Of a stretch of 64,000 nt of DNA, positions 20,784 through 31,267 are shown piece after piece (the stretch's first letter is position 1; each line of letters opens with the position of its first letter). Source of the stretch: Bordetella sp. (GTDB taxonomy: Bacteria > Pseudomonadota > Gammaproteobacteria > Burkholderiales > Burkholderiaceae_B); assembly GCA_022818765.1 (NCBI GenBank), contig CP063810.1:389533-453532 (forward strand). Reading direction: 5' to 3'. Position numbers and translations under genes: made by a program. The notes under the pieces are model-generated. The model was not told the origin of the DNA, searched no databases, and worked only from the letters and a program-made list of their open reading frames with translations.

Positions 20784-22620
20784 AATACAATTCCTAAAGA
20801 AAAATGTAATCGAATCTTTTTTTCGAGTTGATTATAAATTAAATCTAGAGATAAAGGACTTGCCAAAGTTCGTGCGCGGATTCCTATACCATAATCCATA
20901 TTTACGCCAATACTTCTGAATGAATTTTCACTATTCCAAGTTTCAATAAATAAGCCCAATCCCCATTTATCAGTAAAATCATGTTCGTATTCCAAGCTAA
21001 CTAATGCTAATGCTGAATCAGCAATTTCGCTTTTTTTTCGGCGCACTATATTTGATCGAAAACCAAAATCATATGGAAATTGGCTGTTTTTTGTATAAAC
21101 TTTACCGATTTCCAAATGAGAACTAATAACATTTGACCTTCCTATAGATTTCCATTCTTGCAGTCGCAATTTAACTCTGGCATATGGATTAACTTCATTA
21201 ATAGTTGATCCTAATCCAAAACCAAATGTAATCAAATCGCCATTTCGGGGATTATACTTATTATCTATATTTCGTTTAGTCCAATCAAAAGTTGCTGTAA
21301 TTGAAGATAATTGAAAGCTAGCATTATCTTTAATTCTTGTTTGATAGTCATATGCTAATAAAGAACCTAAGCGTTTTTCATATTCAATAGATTTTCCATT
21401 ATTTTTGATACATATTTGCCTAATATTTGTTGCTCCGAGTGCTAATCGAATTATTTTCATATCTTGAATATTAGAATGATCTGCTAGCAAACCAATAGCA
21501 TCTTTATTTTCATTTGAATTAGAAGGAAAATTAATATCAATAAAAGCCCGCTGTCTTAAACGATCTATCGCCAATCCAGTAGATAGAATTAATGGAAAAT
21601 CATGATAACGAAATATATTTTTTCGATAGAGACTTTCTAATTGCACACCTGTTCCATCATCTATACCAAATGATAAAGCTATTTGTTTTGCTGGAGCTTC
21701 TATAACCATAATTTGAACAGGAAGAATTAATTCAGAATTAAATTAAAATCATCTTTTGAAAAAGATTCTCCATTTTCTTTATATAAATCATTTTCCAAAA
21801 GAAATTTATTATTTTCATAATATGGCAGGAAAGATATTTCTGTAATTGGATTAACTAAAGAAATAAAGACACCTCGGAATAATCCAGTAGCTTGAAGATT
21901 CTTCTGCCATGTGTTAATGCGTTTTTGATTGAAAGGTTCTCCCTTTTTATAATCAATATATTGATTTATTATGTTTTCAGGTATTCGCTTAAAACCATAA
22001 GTATACAGAGGGCCCATTAATATTCGTGGACCACTATCAATATGAACCGACAAATTAACTTCATTTTTCTCCAGATTAACTGTTGCACTAGAATGAATGA
22101 TATGTGCAAGCATGAAGCTCTGCGAGGAAATTTCATCTAACAAAGAAAATTTTATTTTGTTCCAAGATTTATTGCTAAAAGGTTGTCCTATTTGTGAATC
22201 CCATGCTTCGCGTAATTGATCTATTTTTTTGAAATCTATATCTGAATTTGAAGGATCTACTCTATAGGAAATTTTAAGATCCACACTTGATATTATAGTT
22301 CTTTCTCCTAAAGATATTCTAATACAATATAAATTTAAATATTTATTATTAATAGCAAAAGTGACTGTAGAAGAGAAATACCCTTCAGCAGCTAACGCTG
22401 CTCGAATTTCATCATGCATTACCTTGTGCAAATGCTCTACTCCTCCTGCACTATCATCTTGATTAGACGATAGTGCAGAAACCATACTAATAGTATTTTT
22501 TACTACTATTAAAATATTTGAAGTTTCGTGATTTGATTCAATAATTATCTCAGGGTAAGGAGCTCCCCTAATGATACTGCTATATGCGACAGCAAAAAAA
22601 ATTGCCAGAATTCGGCTCAT
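20780..22620 (-). pseudogene. tamA: Outer-membrane Omp85 protein TamA, one frameshift
   Basis: TamA is an Omp85-family barrel with three POTRA domains, acting with TamB in outer-membrane protein and lipid traffic. A signal peptide (MSRILAIFFAVAYSSIIRGA) is followed by POTRA modules, such as IRAALAAEGYFSSTVTFAI and NLQATGLFRGVFI. The barrel part begins QIMVIEAPAKQIALSFGIDDGTGVQLE and ends in the aromatic HFSLGIVF. A single -1 break near 21724-21735 (stop at 21727) separates the halves; one extra T restores LNLILPVQIMVIEAP. The barrel loop that normally holds the conserved (V/L)RGY motif is shortened to SNIVRRKKSEIADSA, so the hallmark L6 motif is not recognisable. Confidence 0.82.
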
Positions 22621-22634
22621 TGCTAAAAATAATA

Positions 22635-23722
22635 TTAAATAACACTCTTTACAACAATTGGTGGAATCTTAGCAGTCATATCATGTGGTAAAACAGATAT
22701 GTTGATTGCTAGCCTACGAGCAATTTCTAAAAAATAGCTTGCATCTATACTTTCTATGTTTGATTCTACAATAGGAATTCCTATATCAGATTGTTCACGT
22801 ATTGTTTTTGTTAAAGGCAAGCTTCCAAGCCATGGCACATTATATTGATTTGCTAAATTTTGACCACCCTTTTCTCCAAATATATGCTCAATTCTATTAC
22901 ATTGAGTACATATATACATTGCCATATTTTCAATAATCCCTAAAATTGGTATTTTGATTTTCTGAAACATTCTTAAACAACGTCTAGCATCTATTAGAGA
23001 AATATCCTGCGGTGTTGTGACAATAACAGCTCCTACTACTGGTACCTTTTGAGCTAAAGTTAAAGCAATATCACCAGTTCCAGGAGGCATATCTATAATT
23101 AAGTAGTCTAATCCAAACCAATTTGTTTGATACAATAATTGTTCTAAAGCTTTGGCAACCATTGGTCCACGCCAAATTGCTGGTGAATCAGGATTTATTA
23201 AAAATCCAATGGAATTAGTTTGCAATCCATAACCAATTAACGGTTCCATATTTTTCTGGTCTAAGGATTTTGGTCGATCTGATATCCCTAACATAGTTGG
23301 AATACTAGGTCCATAAATATCTCCATCAAGAATTCCAACTTGAGCTCCCTGCTTTGCTAAAGCTAATGATAAATTAACAGAAATAGTACTTTTTCCAACA
23401 CCTCCCTTTCCGGATCCAACTAGTATAATATTTTTAACGTGACTTAATATTTTTAATCCAAATTGGACTTTATGAGGAATTATTTTCCAAGAAATTTCGA
23501 GATTTGAAATTTTTATTTCGTATTTTTCCAAAGCGTTGTTAATTAATAAACGAGCTTTATCTAACATATCATTAGCAGGAAAATCTAATTCAAATTTTAA
23601 TTTGATTGGCGAGTTTTCAGGAGGGTTGATAGAATTTTTTAAAAAATGTGATAAATCCAAATCAATGTTTGGATATTTGATAGTTTTATTGCAGTGCGAA
23701 TTTGATCTATTGTCACAACCAT
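22635..23722 (-). CDS. apbC: Iron-sulfur cluster carrier ATPase ApbC/Mrp, N-terminal frameshift
   Basis: P-loop NTPase that carries and transfers Fe-S clusters. The catalytic part is intact: VGSGKGGVGKSTISVNLSLALA, GILDGDIYGPSIPTMLG, LDYLIIDMPPGTGDIALTL, and the cluster-binding CTQC pair at YICTQCNRIEHIFG. The frame of the ATPase is open only from a TTG at 23660. An ATG at 23722 in another frame gives MVVTIDQIRTAIKLSNIQTL, the expected start of the N-terminal DUF59 domain. One base inserted at AAA (23659-23661) joins them as TLILDLSHFLKN. The gene is therefore full length with one -1 shift near residue 20. Divergent from metG. Confidence 0.88.
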
Positions 23723-23782
23723 GTCATCATTACATTTTATGTATGTTATTTTTAAATTAAAAAAACAAAAATTATATAAGTA

Positions 23783-23904
23783 TATCGATACTTTATTCTA
23801 AATAAAAAATTATTTTTGTATTTTATTTAAGTCAAGGCAAGTTAATAATAAAATATATCGATATGAAATAATCAATTCTGTAACTTTTCTTAATCATATC
23901 GATA
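23783..23904. repeat. Three TATCGATA palindromes in the apbC/metG divergent promoter region
   Basis: The palindromic octamer TATCGATA occurs at 23783-23790, 23856-23863 and 23897-23904, each with further flanking symmetry or AT. The spacings are 73 and 41 bases. The 237-base region lies between the divergent starts of apbC and metG, where promoters for both must sit. With C and G each near 10-15% in intergenic DNA, three copies in about 120 bases are far above chance. Candidate operator or nucleoid-protein sites; no regulator is identified. Confidence 0.5.
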
Positions 23905-23959
23905 AGAATTAGTCAAAAAATATTATTTAGTCTGTCTTTCGTTGTATAAAAAGATAATT

Positions 23960-25647
23960 ATGTCTAGAACTTTATTTGTTACAACAGCTTTACCTTATGC
24001 TAATGGATCTTTTCATATTGGTCATATTATGGAATATATTCAAGCCGATATTTGGGTACGATCAATGAGAATGTCTGGTCATACAGTCTATTTTATATGC
24101 GCAGACGATGCCCATGGTGCTCCAATCATGCTAAAAGCTGAGAAAGAAGGGCTATCTCCAGATAAATTAGTCAAACTCTATACAAGAGAACGAAAAAAAT
24201 ATCTGAATGGTTTTCAAATAGAATTTGATCATTGGCATTCAACTAATTCAGCAGAAAATAGGCAATTATGTTGTGATACCTATTATCTTTTAAAGAAAAA
24301 TGGTTTTATTGAAACACGAAGTATTGAACAATTTTATGATCCAATTAATGGAATGTTTTTAGCAGATCGTTACATTAAAGGGGAATGTCCAAAATGTCAT
24401 GGAAAGGACCAATTTGGTGATTCTTGCGAATTGTGTGGTGCTATTTATTCACCTGATGAATTAATTCAACCTTATTCAGATTTAAGTGGAACTAAACCTA
24501 TTAAAAGATTCTCTGAACATGTTTTTTTTAAATTATCAGATCCAAATTGTATAAAATTTTTAAAAAATTGGGTTGCTGGAAAAAATTCATCTGGCAATTT
24601 TCATTTACAAACTGAAGTACAAGCTAAAACATATGAATGGTTAGGTATAGGAAAAAATAAATCTTCCTTAAAAGATTGGGATATTTCTCGAGATTATCCT
24701 TATTATGGAATTGAAATTCCTGATCAGCCTGGCAAATACTTTTATGTTTGGTTAGACGCAACAATTGGATATTTATCATCGTTAAAAGCTTATTGTACTT
24801 TGAAAAAAATTGATTTTGAATCTTTGATAGCTCCAAACAGTAATACTGAACAAATACATTTTATTGGAAAAGATATTATTTATTTTCATACATTATTTTT
24901 ACCTGCAATATTGAAATTTTCAGGCAGAAAAACTCCAGATACATTAAATGTGCATGGTTTTATTACTATAAATGGAGAAAAAATGTCAAAAAGTCGAGGA
25001 ATTGGTATTTGTCCTATGCAGTATTTAAAAATAGGTATGAATCCAGATTGGATACGTTATTATTTTGCATCAAAACTTAATCATAGAATTGAAGATATTG
25101 ATTTTAATTTTCAAGAATTTACAAGCCGAGTTAACGGAGATTTAATTGGAAAATATATTAATATTGCTAGTCGAACATCTAATTTTATTACAAAATGCTT
25201 CAATGGAGTTTTAGATTATGAAGAGGAAACTCAAAAAATATTATTGGATGATATAAAACATAGAACTAATTCTGTCCGATTGCTTATTGAAAATAGAAAT
25301 TACCGTTATGCAGTACGTGAAATTATGAATTATGCTGATCATATTAATCAGAATATAGATACCGCAAAACCATGGGTGTTAAATAAAGCAACAGAAAATC
25401 TGAAAAATGAGCGCAATCAATTGCAACACGCATGTTCGAATGCTTTAGCTGGTTTCAAAGCATTAACTGTAATGCTTTGCCCTATTCTTCCAAAGCTTAC
25501 GACATGTATTGCCAAAAATTTTTTAAAATTGATACTGATTTTAAATGGCAAGATGCAAGTATCTTGCCTAAAAATATATTGCCATTCAAGCATTTTGTGG
25601 AACGAATTGATCCAAAAATGATAGAAAAATTGTCCTCAAGATTGTAA
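23960..25647 (+). CDS. metG: Methionyl-tRNA synthetase, C-terminal frameshift
   Basis: Charges initiator and elongator tRNA-Met. The ATG at 23960 gives MSRTLFVTTALPYANGSFHIGH with the HIGH motif. A zinc knuckle follows (ECPKCHGKDQFGDSCELCG, four Cys), then FYVWLDATIGYLSS and the KMSKS motif in INGEKMSKSRGIG. The original frame ends at 25621 with an unrelated tail. One base inserted in the A5T6 run at 25514-25524 restores the family ending KFFKIDTDFKWQDASILPKNI...FVERIDPKMIEKLSSRL, stopping at 25647. About 45 residues are affected. At ~560 residues it lacks the C-terminal tRNA-binding/dimerisation domain of E. coli MetG. Confidence 0.92.
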
Positions 25648-25650
25648 AAA

Positions 25651-26718
25651 TTATATAAAATTAAGATTTTTATTTTGTCGAACTTGCCATTCTGCATGTA
25701 TCAGAGAATTATATACTAAATCATCTAGGCCCATTAGTATTACAAATATAGCCATTCTAATAGAAATGCCATTATCGGTCTGACGAAATATTGCTAATCT
25801 GGGATCATTATCTAAATCTGTACTTAAATCATTAGCTCCATGCCTGCTATCACGAGGTAATGGATGCATGATAACAACATCATTTTTACAATAAAGATTA
25901 ATAATTTCTTTATTAATCCTAAAATCAGAAGTATATCCTTTACAATTTTCTAATGCATCATCTCGTTCTCTTTGAACACGAGTTGCATACACAATATCTG
26001 CATTAACTAAACCTTCAGATAAATTTTTCTTAAACTCAAAAATATTATTATTTCGATATGAAGAATCCTCAAGTACAGAATTTGGAATTTCCATTCCAAC
26101 AGGTGAAATTAATGAAATTTTTAAACCTTTATAAAAAGATAAAAGTTTAACAAGTGAATGCACAGTTCGTCCATTTTTTAGATCTCCAACAATAGCTATA
26201 TGAGCTCCATCTAATTTTTTTCCCAGATTGGAAAATTCAGTTTTAATTGTATATAAATCAAGTAAAGCTTGACTTGGATGTTCTCCTGAACCATCTCCGC
26301 CATTTATAATTGGAATATCAGTTACTCGAGAAAATTCCTTTACTGATCCTTTTTCAGGATGTCTAATCACCATAATGTCGACATATCCACTCATTACTCT
26401 GCTAGTATCATAGATTGATTCTCCCTTTGCCATTGATGAGAAAGTAAATCCTGTTGTATCACATACGGATCCACCTAATCTGCAAAAAGCTGATCCGAAG
26501 CTAACTCTTGTACGAGTGCTAGCTTCAAAAAATAGGTTTCCTAATACAGCACCATCTAATATTTTAGATATTTTTTTTCTTTGTGCAACAGGCTGTAATA
26601 TGTCAGCTATTTTAAATAGCTGCTCGACCGAATCACGTGTAAATTGATCAATAGATAACAATTGATATTTACCGTTAAAAGAAATTTGGTCACGCAATAA
26701 GATTTTAGAAATTGACAT
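25651..26718 (-). CDS. pyrB: Aspartate carbamoyltransferase catalytic subunit
   Basis: Condenses carbamoyl phosphate with aspartate, the first committed step of pyrimidine synthesis. The ATG at 26718 (MSISKILLRDQISFNGKY) is preferred to one at 26742. The carbamoyl-phosphate site FFEASTRTRVSFGSA, the segment GDGSGEHPSQALLDLYTI, VGDLKNGRTVHSLVKLL and the aspartate-domain MHPLPRDSRHGANDLS are all present. A ~10-residue insertion follows HPLPR relative to E. coli PyrB. No pyrI is adjacent. Its end lies only 3 bases from the repaired metG stop, so the two convergent genes are packed tightly. Confidence 0.95.
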   Translation of the reverse strand: MSISKILLRDQISFNGKYQLLSIDQFTRDSVEQLFKIADILQPVAQRKKISKILDGAVLGNLFFEASTRTRVSFGSAFCRLGGSVCDTTGFTFSSMAKGESIYDTSRVMSGYVDIMVIRHPEKGSVKEFSRVTDIPIINGGDGSGEHPSQALLDLYTIKTEFSNLGKKLDGAHIAIVGDLKNGRTVHSLVKLLSFYKGLKISLISPVGMEIPNSVLEDSSYRNNNIFEFKKNLSEGLVNADIVYATRVQRERDDALENCKGYTSDFRINKEIINLYCKNDVVIMHPLPRDSRHGANDLSTDLDNDPRLAIFRQTDNGISIRMAIFVILMGLDDLVYNSLIHAEWQVRQNKNLNFI

Positions 26719-26935
26719 AAAATTAATAAAAAATAAAAACAAAATTTAGAACTTTATACCAAAAAAATTTACTTATTAAAATTTAGCCTTTTTGTAAATT
26801 TTAAATTAAAAATTAGTAAGGAATAAAAAATTATGTTCAATTGTTTGGAAAATTAGCTTTTTATTTTTGATTAATTTTAATAAATCATAATTTATGCATT
26901 CAATAGAATTAATTGAATCAAGAATTATTTTTGGG

Positions 26936-27009
26936 TTGCGGGGATAGGATTTGAACCTATGACCTTCGGGTTATGAGCCCGACGAGCTGCCAAACTGCTC
27001 CACCCCGCG
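26936..27009 (-). tRNA. Initiator tRNA-fMet (CAU)
   Basis: The minus strand folds as a complete 74-base tRNA. The acceptor begins CGCGGGG and ends CCCCGC-A, giving the C1-A72 mismatch diagnostic of initiator tRNA. The anticodon arm is TCGGG-CTCATAA-CCCGA, with anticodon CAU and the three G-C pairs required by the initiation machinery. The T arm is ATAGG-TTCAAAT-CCTAT. The discriminator is A73, followed by CCC rather than CCA, so CCA is not encoded and must be added by nucleotidyltransferase. It stands alone, upstream of pyrB on the same strand. Confidence 0.97.
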
Positions 27010-27505
27010 ATATACTCTCATTATACACAAATTATCAAAATTAACAAATTTTCACAAAAATGTGATTATTTTAGTAATGACTTTTTATGCAGTATATTTC
27101 ATTTAATAATTTATTAATAAATTATTTGATAATTTTTTAATAAATTTTTTATTTAAGAAGTCATTTAATCTTTAATAAAAAAATTTACTACTTAATATAT
27201 TTGCTCAACCTATCATATATTAAAATTAAATAATCAATTTGTTAATGAAAATTTAATAGAAAACAATGTAATATTATAAAATATAAAGTTATTAAAAAAC
27301 CACTATAAAAGCAATATTTATCATCTATATGATCTATAAATTTATTTATTTTAAATGAAAATGAAAATTAATTTTTAATTTAATCAATTTATATTTATTA
27401 TTTTTAATATATTAGAAAATGAAATGATAAAATTAATATTTGAAAATCAGAATAAAATTTAATTTTTCTTAAAAAAATTTTGATTGATGATTTTTTAGGA
27501 ATTAT
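27010..27505. other. AT-only intergenic region before yebC, nothing recognised
   Basis: Nearly 500 bases with very low GC separate the initiator tRNA from yebC. All six frames are short and unlike any family I recognise. Runs of A, T and TTAATAAATT-like words make many weak self-complementary pairings but no GC-containing hairpin. It should carry promoters for the tRNA (minus strand) and yebC (plus strand). It may be the remnant of one or two deleted genes. Confidence 0.5.
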
Positions 27506-28233
27506 ATGGCTGGACACAGTAAGTGGGCAAATATTCAACATCGGAAGACGCGACAAGATATTAAACGTTCTAAATTATGGACTAAAGTAATTCGTGAAAT
27601 AACTGTGGCTGCACATATTGGAAATTCTTGTTCTGATAATCCTAGGCTACGAATAGCTTTGGATAAAGCAGCAAATTTTAATATACCCAAAGATAATATT
27701 CAAAAAGCAATCAATCGTGGTCTTGGAAAAAAAATTCTTCCGATTATGAAGAGATACAATATGAAGGATATACATCTGGTGGAGCCGCTGTTATTGTTAA
27801 TTCAATAACAGATAATCGTTCTCGTACAACGTCTAATATCCGCCATATTTTTAAAAAATATGGCGGCAATCTAGGCCAAAATGGCTCTGTATTATTTTTA
27901 TTTAAAAAATATGTTCAATTTATATTTTTTCCTCACACATTGGAATCTGATTTGATGGAGATTGCTATAAATTCAAAATCTGATGATATGTATATGAATC
28001 AAGAAAATCTTTTAGAAATCACTTCTTTACCAGAAAATTATGAAAATGTTCTTAATGCAATTAATCTTGCAAAAATAAAAATTAAAGAACATCAGTTAAT
28101 TTTAAAACCAATAAGCACAATAAATTTAAACGAAGAAAATATGTTAAAAACACGAAATTTAATTAATGCCTTGAATCTTTTAGATGAAGTACAAGAAATT
28201 TATACGAACTGTATTTTTAGCAAAAAATTTTAA
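27506..28233 (+). pseudogene. yebC: YebC/PmpR family protein, one frameshift
   Basis: YebC-family proteins bind DNA or act on ribosomes at proline stretches; the exact role varies by organism. The N-terminus is typical: [18 protein letters not shown], then [27 protein letters not shown]. The frame breaks at an A8 run at 27727-27734. One added A restores [35 protein letters not shown] and continues through GGNLGQNGSVLFLFKK to the stop at 28233, giving about 242 residues, normal length. An AGGAAT Shine-Dalgarno lies 6 bases before the ATG. It heads a plus-strand run with hemF and nadD. Confidence 0.88.
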
Positions 28234-28235
28234 AA

Positions 28236-29163
28236 ATGGATAATATTTTGTACCACCTGTTCGAAATTATTTATTAACTCTACAAAGAAAAATCGTTAAG
28301 GAATGTGAGAAATTTGAAAATTCTTCATTTATACAAGATCGTTGGATTTTTAAAGAAAAGGATAGTGAAGGCATATCTTGTTTAATTGAAAATGGAAAAA
28401 CATTCGAAAGAGCAGGAATTTTATTTAGTCATGTAAAAGGAAAAAAATTGCCAAGGTCGGCTAATGTAATTTCAGAATTAGAAATTAGTCAAACTGAAAA
28501 TTCATTTTGGCAAGCTATGGGGCTTTCTATTATATTTCATCCACGTAATCCTTACGTACCAATTATACATATGAATGTTCGCATGTTTATAATAAATAAA
28601 GATAATAGTCAAAATAATATAGTATTTTGGTTTGGTGGCGGAATAGATTTAACGCCTTGTTATGTATATGAAGAAGATATTATTCATTTCCATAAAACTT
28701 GTTATAAAGCGCTTTCCCCATATGGACATGATTATTACCCAAAATATAAAAAATGGTGCGATAATTATTTTTTTTAAAACACAGAAATGAAATGCGTGGA
28801 GTTGGTGGAATATTTTTTGATAATCTCAATGAGCTTGGTTTTGATAAATCATTTTCTTTAACTCGATCAGTAGGTAATGCATTTGTAGAAAGTTACTTCC
28901 CAATTTTAATAAAGAGATATATGACTCCCTATGGAGAAAAAGAACGTTTTTTCCAAACTTATCGACGTGGTCGCTATGTTGAATTCAATTTAATTTTAGA
29001 TAGAGGCACTATATTTGGCTTACAATCAGGAGGTCGTACAGAATCAATTCTTTTATCCATGCCACCACTTGCCAGATGGTCTTATAACTGGAAGCCTAAA
29101 AATAATAGTCCCGAATCAAATCTTACTAAATATTTAAAACCTCGTAATTGGTTATTTTTATGA
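28236..29163 (+). pseudogene. hemF: Oxygen-dependent coproporphyrinogen III oxidase HemF, two frameshifts
   Basis: Decarboxylates coproporphyrinogen III to protoporphyrinogen IX in aerobic heme synthesis. The likely ATG is at 28236, two bases after the yebC stop. One missing base near 28245-28253 puts the rest (PPVRNYLLTLQRKIVKE...FIQDRWIFKEKD, GKTFERAGILFSHVKG) in a different frame. A T8 run at 28768-28775 breaks it again; with nine T the protein reads [23 protein letters not shown]. Conserved blocks include [48 protein letters not shown] and [17 protein letters not shown]. The repaired protein is about 309 residues, full length. Its stop overlaps the nadD start. Confidence 0.87.
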
Positions 29164-29765
29164 AGCGAATAGGTATTCTAGGTGGTAGCTTTGATCCTGT
29201 TCATATTGCACATATAGATTTAGCAAAATCTGCAAAACAAGTATTAAGTTTAGATGAAGTTCAATTAATGCCTATTTTCAATTCTGTCGAAAAGAAATTA
29301 CAAGCTCTGCCTCATCAAAGAGTAGAAATGTTAAGATTAGCGATTTCTAAAGCAGAAATAGAAGGACTTACCTTGAATCTTACAGAAATCGAAAGAGGTG
29401 GTCTTACAAATACTATAGATACAGTGAAGTCTTTTTCTAAATCCAACAAATATATTTGGTTGTTAGGAACAGATCAGTTAGCTAATTTTTGTTTCTGGAA
29501 AAGTTGGTCAGAGATTTTGAATTATGTAAGTTTAGCTGCAATATACAGACCTGGTTTTTTCTTTAAAATTCCTGATAAATTGAATAACATTCTTTTTATA
29601 AAAGGATTAAACATCGAGTATTTATATGTTCCTTCTATTTCGTCAAATATTTCATCAACTGAGATCCGGTTGCGTCTTGCTTTAAAACAAAATACTCAAG
29701 AGTATCTTTGTAAATCGGTAAGAGAATATATATTAATTAATCATTTATATATTTCACAAAAATAA
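29160..29765 (+). CDS. nadD: Nicotinate-nucleotide adenylyltransferase
   Basis: Adenylates nicotinate mononucleotide to deamido-NAD in NAD synthesis. The ATG at 29160 overlaps the hemF stop (ATGA), giving [22 protein letters not shown], the nucleotidyltransferase motif with the (H/T)xGH-like PVHIAH. The second motif [14 protein letters not shown] carries the ISSTxIR signature. An in-frame TTG at 29148 is not needed. Length of 201 residues is usual. The coupling with hemF and yebC suggests one plus-strand transcript. rsfS, which often follows nadD, is absent here. Confidence 0.94.
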   Translation: MKRIGILGGSFDPVHIAHIDLAKSAKQVLSLDEVQLMPIFNSVEKKLQALPHQRVEMLRLAISKAEIEGLTLNLTEIERGGLTNTIDTVKSFSKSNKYIWLLGTDQLANFCFWKSWSEILNYVSLAAIYRPGFFFKIPDKLNNILFIKGLNIEYLYVPSISSNISSTEIRLRLALKQNTQEYLCKSVREYILINHLYISQK

Positions 29766-29822
29766 TATCATGATCACATAATTAAGCAGAAACATGAGAT
29801 TGATAAACATCATTATTGTTTG

Positions 29823-30719
29823 CTAAATGTTTTTTCTCCGATCAGAATAAATGTTAAATGCAAGTCCAGATAATACTAATATTACTGATACAATTTTCCA
29901 TCTTGGTAAAGATTCATTCAATAACCAGGTTGAAGATATAATTCCAAACATAGGAACAAGCAGAGCTGTTGGAGCTACAACCATAATAGAATGACGAATC
30001 AATAACCAATTCCATACTCCAAATCCAAATAAAGTATTAGCTAATGCTTGCCAAATCACAGCTAACCATCCAGACCAACTTGCTTGGTCTAATGATATCA
30101 ATATAGTATCGATACCTTCTATCGTAACAGTGAGAATCAATAAAATAGGAACAGAATAAGCACTGCTCCACACCATAAATCCTAACATATTCACACGACC
30201 TACAGATCTAATTAATAAATTGACACAAGACCAAGAAAAAGCAGCTAACAACACTGTAAATAATCCCAGTAATGTTGTTGTAGCTGATCCTTGAGAATTT
30301 TCCGCGCTATGCCAACCAACTATAATATAACCTATAGTTGCTATTGATAATGCTATTAACTGTGTAATTTTTGGGCGTTCACAATAAATAAACATAGACA
30401 TAATAATTGTAAAAAATACTTGAGCTTGAACAACTAAAGAGGCCATACCTGCAGAAATATTTTTTTGCATTGCCCAAAACAATAAACCAAACTGTCCTAC
30501 TCCCATCAAAATTCCTACTCCAGCAATTGCATACCAATTCACAATTGGTTTTTTAACAAAAAATAACCATGGTAAAAAAGAAAAAATAAAGCGCAGTGTA
30601 GCAAATAAGAAAGGAGGAAAATTTTCCAAACCTAATTTGATAATTACAAAATTAGTACCCCAAATAAATACTACAAGCAAAGCTAATAATAAATGAGTAA
30701 AAGGCATAAAATTTTTCAC
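29823..30719 (-). CDS. EamA/DMT-family small-molecule exporter
   Basis: An integral inner-membrane protein of 298 residues with about ten hydrophobic segments in two repeated EamA halves. The first half starts LLLALLVVFIWGTNFVIIKLGL and contains the family-typical PPFLFATLRFIFSFLPWLFF. The second half has TTLLGLFTVLLAAFSWSCVNLLIRS and ends after LVPMFGIISSTWLLNESLPRWK, a strong EamA signature. These carriers often export amino acids or metabolites; substrate cannot be read from sequence. It is intact although several larger genes here are broken. It is convergent with nadD and has a long AT-rich upstream region. Confidence 0.9.
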   Translation of the reverse strand: MKNFMPFTHLLLALLVVFIWGTNFVIIKLGLENFPPFLFATLRFIFSFLPWLFFVKKPIVNWYAIAGVGILMGVGQFGLLFWAMQKNISAGMASLVVQAQVFFTIIMSMFIYCERPKITQLIALSIATIGYIIVGWHSAENSQGSATTTLLGLFTVLLAAFSWSCVNLLIRSVGRVNMLGFMVWSSAYSVPILLILTVTIEGIDTILISLDQASWSGWLAVIWQALANTLFGFGVWNWLLIRHSIMVVAPTALLVPMFGIISSTWLLNESLPRWKIVSVILVLSGLAFNIYSDRRKNI

Positions 30720-31267
30720 TTTATTAAAAATAAAAATGCTCTTGATATGAAAAATAATGAATTATATTTTTATACATAATATTGAGAATAGTAATATAGC
30801 TATTCTTTTTAAGATGAATTTTGAATTGATTTATGTATTCTAAAAAATTAAGTTTTATTTATAATCTCCCAAAATTTTTTAATCAGAATTAATAATAAAT
30901 AAAGTTTTTCATAAAAATGAGTTAATCAAATGAAAAATATAAATTTGGAACGATAATCTAAAATTACTAAACACTAACGATAATGATTATGCCTTAATAT
31001 AAAAAAACAAAAATGAATAATTCATATGAGTAAATTTGCATTTACATACAACATATACTATTTGTGAGGATTTTCTCTTAAAATTAAACAAATTATTCAT
31101 TTTTGTTTACAAGATTTATTTAAAATAAAAAAGTTCTTAGCTGGTTACTTATACTAATTTCGAATTCTTGTTAGAAAATTAAAATACATCATCTCACTTT
31201 TAACAAATTTAATTATAATTAAAAAGTAATTTTTAGAAATTATACATGTTAATTTTTTTAATAAAAA
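30720..31267. other. Divergent intergenic region between the EamA gene and earP
   Basis: About 550 bases between two divergent genes. It must contain promoters for both. I see no coding frame with a recognisable product. It contains a perfect 18-base inverted repeat (listed separately) enclosing a smaller hairpin. The rest is A/T runs. Two stretches of AATAAT- or TTTTTAA-type words could be -10 elements, but no matching -35 is convincing. Confidence 0.5.
31005..31108. repeat. Perfect 18-base inverted repeat with an inner hairpin
   Basis: The arm AAACAAAAATGAATAATT at 31005-31022 is repeated exactly as its reverse complement at 31091-31108. The 68 bases between include GTAAATTTGCATTTAC, a perfect 6-base stem with a 4-base loop. 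Each long arm contains only two G/C bases, so the stem is weak. It could be a structured RNA leader, a cruciform, or inverted copies left by a lost insertion. No transposase or target duplication is seen. Confidence 0.6.

Noticed and set aside
24624-24836. 70-residue minus-strand ORF in metG
   Set aside because: Shadow of metG.
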